Of a DNA stretch of 64,000 nucleotides, positions 56,801-64,000 are shown one piece after another. The notes below the pieces were generated by a model. That model was not told the origin of the DNA. It saw only the letters and a list, made by a program, of their open reading frames with translations, and did no database searches. Source of the stretch: Calliphora vicina (lineage: Eukaryota > Arthropoda > Insecta > Diptera > Calliphoridae); the NCBI RefSeq assembly GCF_958450345.1, contig NC_088784.1, positions 45,136,278-45,200,277 on the forward strand, in the 5' to 3' direction. The position numbers and the translations under genes were made by a program. How positions within the stretch are numbered: position 1 is the stretch's first letter; each line of letters starts with the position of its first letter.

Positions 56801-58130
56801 TATTCTCTGCATGCCATTAGATTCCTACGGGAGTCCACTTATCATGCCTGTTCCCAGATATGATGCCCAACGCCTTGTATAATTGTGGCAATTTATTTTC
56901 TAATTTAAAATTTTTTATGAAAAATGTTTATGACATCAATGTTTGAATGGACCTACCCCCCAAGTTCAAGTTTTTCCAAACATTCTCTGTATGCCATTAG
57001 ATTCCTATGGGTGTCCACTTATCGTGCCCGTTCCCAGATATGATGCCCAACGCCTTGTATAATTGTGGACATTTTTTTTCTAATTTTAAATTTCTTATGA
57101 AAAATGTTTCTGACATCAAAGTTTGAATGGGCCTACCCCCCACGATCAAGTTTTTCTGAACATTCTTTCTATGGCATTCGATTCCTATGAGTGTCCACTT
57201 ATCGTGCCCGTTCCCAGATATGATGCCCAACGCCTTGTATAATTGTGGCAATATATTTTCTAATTTTAAATTTTTTATGAAAAATGTTTATGACATCAAT
57301 GTTTGAATGGACTTACCCCCCAAGTTCAAGTTTTTCTAAACATTCTCTGTATGCCATTAGATTCCTACGGGTGTCCACTTATCGTGCCCGTTCCCAGATA
57401 TGATGCGCAACGCCTTGTATAATTGTGGCAATATATTTTCTAATTTTAAATTTTGCATGAAAAATTTTTTCATGACATCAATGTTTGAATGGAGCTACCC
57501 CAAAGTTCAAGTTTTTCCAAACATTCTCTGTATGCCATTAGATTCCTACGGGAGTCCACTTATCATGCCCGTTCCCAGATATGATGCCCAACGCCTTGTA
57601 TAATTGTGGCAATTTATTTTCTAATTTAAAATTTTTTATGAAAAATGTTTATGACATCAATGTTTGAATGGACCTAACCCCCAAGTTCAAGTTTTTCCAA
57701 ACATTCTCTGTATGCCATTAGATTCCTACGGATGTCCACTTATCGTGCCCGTTCCCAGATTTGATGCCCAACGTCTTGTATAATTGTGGCAATTTTTTTT
57801 CTAATTTAAAATTTTTCATGAAAAGTGGTTATGACATAAAAGTTAGAATGGGCGTACTCCCTACGTTTAAGTTTTTCCAAACATTCTTAGTATGCTATTC
57901 GATTCCTATGGGTGTCCACTTATCGTTCCCGTTCCCAGATATGATGCCCAAGGCCTTATATAATTGTAGCAATATTTTTCCAATTTAAAACATTTTTTCA
58001 TGGCATCAAAGTTTGAATGGGCCTGCCCCCTACGTTTAAGTTTTTCTAAAAGAAGTTAGTATGCCATTCGATTGCTATGAGTGTCCACTTATCATTTCTG
58101 TTTCCCGATATGATGCCCATCGTCTTGCAT
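53890..58130 (-). repeat. 180-bp tandem repeat array, right arm (about 16 units)
   Basis: GATATGATGCCCAACGCC recurs near 53947, 54126, 54305 and 54484, then after the nested element near 56138, 56318, 56497, 56677, 56858, 57040, 57218, 57399, 57578, 57760, 57940 and 58112. Two subtypes alternate: one with CATTCGATTCCTATGAGTGT and one with CATTAGATTCCTACGGGTGT. Confidence 0.92.
54585..56049 (+). mobile_element. hAT-like element, TAGGGTTGCCAG ends, TSD GCCTACTC
   Basis: Ends TAGGGTTGCCAGCCGGGC and CTGGCATCCCTA, flanked by the exact 8-bp duplication GCCTACTC (54577-54584, 56050-56057) inside a 180-bp monomer. Repeated GTCCAGCTTTTT motifs near both ends. 1465 bp. Fragments such as KMKNRNVKNFYILC-like A/T-rich frames near 54800-55440 may be worn transposase, but I see no firm motif. 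Same family as 16822-21055. Confidence 0.88.
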
Positions 58131-58404
58131 AAATTTGGCAATTTTTTTTCTGTATATATCAAAGTTATTAAAATTTTTTTTTATGATTATTTTATTTTAA
58201 GTTTATGTTGCGGTTTGTTCATATGTAACAAACTTCATTTTGACATTTTAACAAAGTATGACAATAACAAATTTTATTTTTTATATTCACCACACCAAAA
58301 CAAATAAAAACATCTACAGCAACAAAAAACAATCAGCTGTTACCGGTTTGTTTTCTCCAGTTTGTTTTGTTCACTGGCGTAATTTAATATTACATTACCT
58401 AGTG

Positions 58405-58822
58405 CAAGGTATATTAATTATAAGGTAGTGTTATCAGAACAGCTGATCGTTTTTTGCTACTATGTTAATTTTTCGCCGTAATGCATTATAAATGTCAAAC
58501 TTTGTTTACATTTTGTAAATGTCAAACTTTGTTTTGCTATTAAATTCGTTTATGTTTTAAAACCAATAATAATACTACACGAAATTAGTTTTATTTTTAA
58601 AAACATCAAACTAAATTACAAACAGATTCAAATTTATAAACATTTTTTGTTTAACAAAAATTCGCTTTGATTTATTTGTGAGCTGTTTTTGACATTTTTC
58701 CCTGCCAGCCAATTCGCCTTCAAATGCAGGCACAATGTCAAACTACATATAAAAAAAATATAACCAATTCGCTCGGTATTCTGAATTCGCCGATGACACT
58801 ATCTTATAATTAATATACCTTG
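58405..58822. mobile_element. hAT-like MITE, CAAGGTATATT ends, TSD ACCTAGTG
   Basis: Ends CAAGGTATATTAATTATAAG and its inverse CTTATAATTAATATACCTTG, flanked by exact ACCTAGTG (58397-58404, 58823-58830). 418 bp, non-coding; starts 25 bp outside the foldback element. Confidence 0.88.
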
Positions 58823-58830
58823 ACCTAGTG

Positions 58831-59700
58831 TTTACTCATACAAGTAAGACTGCTTTTACACACAGCAATTTTCTTGAAGAATTCTCTTTTAAAATTGCAC
58901 GGTTGCACAGATAATTTCGAACCGTATGGCTTTGTTTACATTTTTTTACCATTTTTTCAATTCCGCTGTTAAGGGAGATCTTAGAGCGAGAGAAAAAATA
59001 AAATGTAGTAAAAAATCGATGAGTGTGTGAGACGAGATATATGATTGTTTTAAATCTTCTGTGGTTTATTATACATTTTCTTTTGTTAATTTTTTGTTTG
59101 CCTTCGCCATATTGCTAAAAACAGCTGATTCGGGTCTATGTTAGTCTATGCAGTCGTAAAGTAGGTCTGGGTTGATTAACAACTCGTGCGTCATTGCAAT
59201 TAGTTTTTAAGTGCAATCAGGCCCGTTTTAGTGATGTAAGGCTTCGTATAACGGTTCCTGTTTTACGTCGTTTGCACCAACCGCGTGTCTTTTAATTTGA
59301 TAAACCCTGGTGGAGACCATTAAAACTCTTCGTTACTGGTGGAGTACCAATTAAAACTCATATCGTGAAGTCTTTTAAGCGTTCCAGCTTCCTATATGAA
59401 GATATAGGTCGACTAGGGACTTACTAAAATCGTGTGGGATACCCTGGCGTTTTGGTTACGTACCCTTGCCATCAATTTTGAGAATTCAAAAAAACAAAAT
59501 GTTAGTCTATGCACGGTTCTTTACACACAGCAAGTAAGTAAGTAAACACTTTATTGAGACTTTTTTTTAACATGATATATACAAACCACCGTATAACAAA
59601 ATATAAATCCTAGAACTATTATTGCCTTATTCTAATACACTATGTGTGAGACAAAAGCAACTTTCTTAAAAAATGAAAAAGTAAAACAGCATAGCTCAAT
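58831..59700. other. Unassigned sequence
   Basis: TTTACACACAGCAA occurs at 58856 and 59521, possibly a target-site or direct repeat around an inserted segment. GTTAGTCTATGCA also recurs (59137, 59501). 59220-59470 is less A/T-rich (AGGCTTCGTATAACGG, ACTCTTCGTTACTGGTGGAG) but shows no frame or RNA structure I can defend. Confidence 0.35.
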
Positions 59701-59714
59701 ATATGAAAAAATGC

Positions 59715-60815
59715 TTGCTCCCGGCACACATTGGGTTGAATCGCATCCAAAGTGACGCTTAACTCAGGCAATAATGTTAGATTTTTTCTATATATTTTTT
59801 ATTAAAGATTATGCCTTATTAAGTAAAAAAAATAGAAAAACTTTTAAATAAAAAATTTTATAAAAAAAATTTTCACAAAAGAACAAATTTTCAAGTCCAT
59901 TGAAAATAAATTTAAAACTGATGTCTTCCGATCGGGACGAAATTTGCATCAAAGATAGTCCTATCGGATAGTAATTTAGACACAATTTTTCAACAAGATC
60001 GGTCATGAACTCTCTGAGTTAGAGGGATTCCAAATTTGACACTTTGACCAAACAGGTGTTTTTTCTCATCCCGAATTACCTCACTTTGAGGCATTGAGGC
60101 TTCGGCTCGTATTAGTGATATAACTCCAAATTTAAAACTTAAACTTAGCTACACCTCCTCTATAGCCATGGGTAATTTTATTAAAATTGGACAATACGTT
60201 TAGAATTTACAGATTTATTTCCATTTTTTTCATTTATTTCCAATTTTTCATTTGCGCCACAGTGCAGCTCGAGTCTTTTAATAAAATCTTAATTTAAAGA
60301 AAGGCGCGCAAAAATGCGCAAAGTTTTTTTGTTAAAATAAAAGCCTAAATGTTGTAGTTTTTTTTATTATATAGTTTAAAAACAAACAAATACAAACATA
60401 TTTAGTTATTATCCATCAAAAATTAAAAATACTCTAAATTTGGAACATTTAGAAAAAAAAAATTAAAAATACTTTTCCAAAAACAATCTAAATAAAAGAT
60501 TCTTATTCATATACCCAAATATCTGAAGTTGATGGTTCCATCATAAAATGTTTGCATTTAAATGTTTTAAATAAAAAAAAATTATTTTACTTGTGTTTAA
60601 TTTCCATTTTTATTACTTTATCTAAAAATACGAAAAATTTTTCCACTTTGACAGAATACTGCAGAAAAAGTATGCAACCTAGAATAACGATTTTAGCTAT
60701 TAGTGATGTAGAATTTTGTTTACTTTTACCCGGTACCAAATTTAATAAATAAATATTAATTCTAAAAAATCAATTAAGCGCCACTTTGACCATGATTCAA
60801 CCCAACGTGCGGCAT
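59715..60815. mobile_element. TIR element with TTGGGTTGAATC ends, chimeric interior
   Basis: Left CACACATTGGGTTGAATCGC..CAAAGTGACGCTTAA and right TTAAGCGCCACTTTGACC..GATTCAACCCAACGTG are inverse. The interior contains 59920-60065, homologous to the outer TIR of the long-TIR transposon (GATGTCTTCCGATCGGGACG), and 60070-60260, homologous to part of the palindromic element at 16978-20620. Target duplication not identified. No gene. Confidence 0.6.
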
Positions 60816-61255
60816 TGGGTGTGACAGACAGAGCGATAGTCTGTAAACAAAATAAATAAACATAAAACTAAATAACACTTAAACTAAACAGCTGTTAATA
60901 ACAATAACAAACAGAGAACACTTATATTACAGAATGTTAACGAATTGTAAATATTACAAAGTGTAAAAGTTTAATAAATTGGAATAATTAAAGTTGATGA
61001 TAATAATATGATATGAACAATTATTAGTATTCCAAGATACAAATTTTATAATAAAATAAATAAATGTATAAATAAAATATCACAGTTTCTTTTTTTTCCT
61101 TTTCAGCCCCTATGGGAGCCCGGGAGCGTTTCCCTGTAAAGAAGTTTTGTCGCCTGTGGAAGATATTTCCTGTTCATTAGACCGGAAAACATACCCGATA
61201 TTCTCTTGGCCCTCGTTAAGAACAATCTGGCATGATTATTAAATTTCATTAACAT
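60816..61255. other. Unassigned sequence
   Basis: A/T-rich to 61090, then a more GC-rich stretch (CAGCCCCTATGGGAGCCCGG to CGTTAAGAACAATCTGGC). It could be retroelement debris; no motif is recognised. Confidence 0.3.
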
Positions 61256-61990
61256 TTGACTGTGTTTTTAAAGTTTAAAAGTTCAGGGTCATTTGGACCC
61301 CAAGTGCTCTTAAGGGTTAATTTCCATTTTTGCACTGTTATTGTAAATACTAGACTTCATGTTAGATTTTTCTTAAGTTTCATCAAAATCGAACAAAAAA
61401 TATATAACATTTCGCTATCTTTCCATTAGAAAATCCAAATATTGAAAAATTTTACCTTTGACCTTCACAATTTAAGGGTTAACGTTTTCCGATTTTAGAA
61501 AGGAAATTGGGCTCATTCGCCAAAATATGGCCAAAAAATTTGTTTTTCTCAAAAATCGCAAAATTTATATCGCAGGTACAGAAAAACTATAGGAAGTATT
61601 GACATATTTTTTCACATTTTTATTCCCTATTATGTTGTAAATAAATCCCCATGTGATGATCAAAAAATTATGAAATTTGTTTAACAAAATTTTTAAAAAT
61701 TTGAAATTGGAGTTTTGAAACTGCCGTTAAAATATATTTTTTTTGTTGTACCTGCGAATAGGTTAACTGTATCCTATGAAGGTAAAAACTCACATACAAG
61801 TAAATATGGATATATTTTACGTAAGAATAAACTTTTGTTTTAATATTTCTCAAAATATGTTAATTTTGTTCCTATATTTCTTGTTATAGTGGCCTGAGAC
61901 ACATTAATGGTGGTATTTTAGGTCATTACGAAAGTTTTCAGGGGGTACCGTGTCAACATTTAAAAAAATTTAATTCTAAGGGACACTCTA
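61256..61990 (+). mobile_element. Fragment of inverted-repeat family 'CCCCAAGTGCT' (copy at 61 kb)
   Basis: ACCCCAAGTGCTCTTAAGGG, TTAAGGGTTAACGTTTTCCG, GCGAATAGGTTAACTGTATC, AGTGGCCTGAGACACATTAA and the end GACACTCTAATG match the families at 25990 and 38340/43110. It is the longest single-arm example. Confidence 0.6.
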
Positions 61991-62039
61991 ATGTATATAC
62001 ATTAGGGTGACCCTACGACAATCTGTATGGATGATTGCT

Positions 62040-64000
62040 ACAGAAACCTATTAATTTCGTGGATATATTCACCTCCAAGGTTTTCAATTGCTGAAAACAA
62101 ATATGAACATTTTTATGAATCACTAGGACCCCGATTCCTGGTAGCTGGCGATTATAATGCTAAGCATTATAATCGGGTTACATGCCTTGATCCCCAGTGA
62201 GTAGATCAAGGCATGTAACCCCAAAAGGTCGCGCTTTGTTTAATACAATTTCTAAATTGAATTTGAATGTGCTGTCGAGCGGAGAACCAACATACTGGTC
62301 TACTGACCCAAGCAAAATAACCGATGTCATTGATTTTGCAGTTACAAAAAATTTACCAATGTAACTAATCCAGGTTAAATTTTCATTAGAATTATCCTCG
62401 GATCACTCACCCACCTTCGTTACTCTATTGAATCCCAGAGAAATAGTATTCCCGACTGGTCACTCTGCAATACCAAGCACGAAAATAAACTGGTTGAAAT
62501 ATAGAAAATATATTAGCACACACAGTACAGAAAATATATCGCTAAGAACACCAGAAGATATCGATATCTCTCTCAAAAATCTTGAACAAAACTTAAAACT
62601 TGCTGTTGAACACGCCACTCAAACAACTCAACAAATAAGATACAATATAATCTATTCTGCAGACATTGAACAGTTATTAGCTGAAAAAATAAGAGTTCGT
62701 CGAGAGTGGCAACTCTACAGATCCCCTCAACTTAAAACGGAGCTTAGAAAATGTCGTAAACGCCTCAGTATGCTTCTTCACAAACGCAAAACTGACTCAA
62801 TTAATAAATATCTGGAGAACTTAGATGCCACCCAGTACTCAAATTACACTCTATTACTACGTTTATACGCTACGTATAAACGTAGTATATGGCGAGCAAA
62901 AAAAAATTAAAAAGACCAGTTATGAGCAGACCTCTACGTAATTCAAGTGGAGGCTGGGCGAGAAACGATGCTGAAAAAGGAAACCTGTTTGTTAGTCATT
63001 TAAAGAATGTACTTTCCCCAAACGAGTCAAACGATATATTACTGCAGCTAAACCACTTCGTTTTGAGATCTCAGAGATCAACAAGGCTATTGTTGATTTA
63101 AACTCCAAAAAAGCATCTGTTATTGATAAAATCAGTAATGCATTAAACACATTCAAGACAACAGGCTACACGAACACAAATTCTGCTGGTTACAGTTGTA
63201 GTCGTGTGGCAGCTACTGAATTATTTTAAAGACGACAGCTACAAAGTAAACAGCTGATTTATAATTCAGTGGTGCCACTTTAATAAAAAATAACCGTACA
63301 AAATTGCAAAGTAATTAAGATTGAAACAATTATTTTGAGTAAAAATATATATATGGTTATAATTAATTATGTACCTGTTATTAATTTATTTCAATATGGT
63401 TATCAGAAACTTCTCTTAATTAAGTAAAAAAATATATTTTTTAAGCTCTAATTTGATTTACATTTTTATATTATATTAGCAACACTATTTCTGTTTTGTA
63501 GTTGACAAAAATAGAAATTAGCCTAATTCGGCTACATCGGCATGAGTAGTCGTGTGGCCGTGTAGCTGTGCTGTCGTTAAAATAATCGTCTCCATATAAA
63601 CGTGTGCATTTTATTTTTGACAGATTGAAGTTGGTAGCCTGCTGTCTTGAATGTGTTTAATGCATAAGAAGATGCTCCTCGAGCTACCCCAAATTGCATT
63701 AAGAATAATCCTATTTATTTTTAATGCTATATTACGCCTTGAATATTATCCACCAGAATGGAAGGTTTCTTTAGTTACAATAATACCTAAGTCGGGAAAA
63801 GATCACACTAAAGTGGAATCATATATACCCATTAGCCTATTCTCAAATATATCAAAGCTATTCGAAAAACTCTTAATGAACAAGTTAAAGCCGATAGTGA
63901 ATCATTTTGATTATATTCCAACTCATCAATTCGGATTTCGAGAAAAACATAACACCATAGGACAAACTCACAGGCTGGTAGATATCGTATCTAAGACATT
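62040..64000 (+). pseudogene. jockey-type LINE ORF2 (endonuclease and RT), interrupted; runs off the window
   Basis: The endonuclease region has ESLGPRFLVAGDYNAKH, LNVLSSGEPTYWSTDPSK and SDHSPTFVTLL. The linker (62428-62910) is open and includes REWQLYRSPQLKTELRKC. Frameshifts follow near 62905. RT begins EISEINKAIVDLNSKKAS, is interrupted by a MITE (63138-63664) and resumes ELPQIALRIILFIFNA, LEYYPPEWKVSLVTIIPKSG and HQFGFREKHNT up to the window end. A stop after AVTKNLPM, several frameshifts and a hairpin duplication at 62150-62220 make it inactive. ORF1 and the 5' end are absent. Closely related to the fragments at 11690-12990. Confidence 0.88.
63138..63664 (+). mobile_element. ATGCATTAAACAC-family MITE, copy 3, TSD TA, inside jockey RT
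   Basis: 527 bp, ends ATGCATTAAACACATTCAAG and CTTGAATGTGTTTAATGCA, flanked by TA (63136-63137, 63665-63666). Removing the element and one TA restores the RT frame as ATC AGT AAG AAG ATG (..DKISKKMLLELPQ), which fixes the boundaries. Non-coding. Confidence 0.93.

Larger units (their letters stand above)
51225..58379. mobile_element. Foldback element built of 180-bp monomers (about 7.2 kb)
   Basis: Two inverted arms. The outer parts of about 250 bp are unique: CGCCCGTGAACAAAAC and AACAGCTGATTG.. TTTGGTGTGGTGAATATA at the left, their inverse at 58240-58379. Next come tandem monomers of 180 bp, about 11 in the left arm (51700-53600) and about 16 in the right arm (53900-58130). The middle (53600-53890) is itself a palindrome, with CATGAAGATAGAGATGTA and its inverse. 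This is the layout of Drosophila FB-type foldback elements. No target duplication is visible. It carries a nested MITE (51343) and a nested hAT-like element (54585). It encodes nothing; the frames across it are repeat shadows. Confidence 0.85.

Noticed and set aside
51700..58130. CRISPR-like array
   Set aside because: The repeats are contiguous 180-bp monomers without unique spacers, in an insect genome; they form a foldback element.
51781..58307. Many 60-84-codon frames resembling each other across 51.8-58.3 kb
   Set aside because: They are translations of the 180-bp monomers in either strand, ending wherever a monomer has a stop; no start context, splice signal or conservation beyond the DNA repeat.
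59220..59480. Possible tRNA or structured RNA in a less A/T-rich stretch
   Set aside because: No cloverleaf, B-box or convincing stem series could be drawn by eye.
62428..62910. Novel 160-residue host protein
   Set aside because: Its position between endonuclease and RT motifs and its REWQ..LRKC pattern identify it as the jockey ORF2 linker.

Overview
This window is AT-rich nuclear DNA from a higher fly (Brachycera, plausibly a calyptrate such as a blow fly, house fly or stable fly). The evidence is the spliced gene structure, Tc1, hAT, jockey, BEL and gypsy elements of dipteran type, and a mini-me-like element carrying a (GACA)n microsatellite. The species cannot be fixed from the sequence. 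Nothing prokaryotic is present.

Only one host gene can be supported: a minus-strand, three-exon homologue of PRADC1 (protease-associated-domain glycoprotein). Its exons are 50897-50975, 50544-50796 and 13662-13956. Introns are 100 bp and 36,587 bp, with GT..AG ends and matching phase, and the joined frame is 208 codons. The huge second intron holds most of the window and is built almost entirely of nested mobile elements.

Layout. 0-8 kb: Helitron-like repeat arrays, a 127-bp palindromic MITE, and copy 1 (1641-7007) of a long-TIR DNA transposon with a broken transposase and a nested mini-me-like insertion. 8-13 kb: BEL/Pao and gypsy fragments, a compound foldback region, and two jockey fragments in opposite orientation. 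13.7-14.0 kb: PRADC1 exon 3. 14-25.3 kb: an apparently intact Tc1 transposon (14017-15671), several hAT-like elements with 8-bp target duplications nested in one another, and a decayed Tc1. 25.5-33 kb: a solo gypsy-type LTR, hAT-like and Harbinger-like MITEs, and small tandem duplications. 34.4-38.2 kb: a non-LTR retrotransposon (endonuclease, RT, RNase H) with a 14-bp target duplication. 39.4-43.1 kb: copy 2 of the long-TIR transposon, inverted relative to copy 1 and inserted inside an older inverted repeat. 44-50.5 kb: MITEs, a palindromic element split by a GC-rich-ended hAT-like element, and a Tc1/mariner relic. 50.5-51.2 kb: PRADC1 exons 2 and 1 and upstream region. 51.2-58.4 kb: a 7.2-kb foldback element made of about 27 monomers of a 180-bp repeat in two inverted arms. 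58.4-62 kb: more TIR elements. 62-64 kb: a jockey element interrupted by a MITE.

Taken together this is one small secretory-pathway gene in a region dominated by transposon-in-transposon insertion. The least familiar items are the long-TIR transposon with triplicated subterminal repeats and a 4-bp ATAT target duplication, and the 180-bp-monomer foldback element beside the PRADC1 start. All alignments were made by eye. Boundaries supported by target-site duplications are exact; others are approximate.
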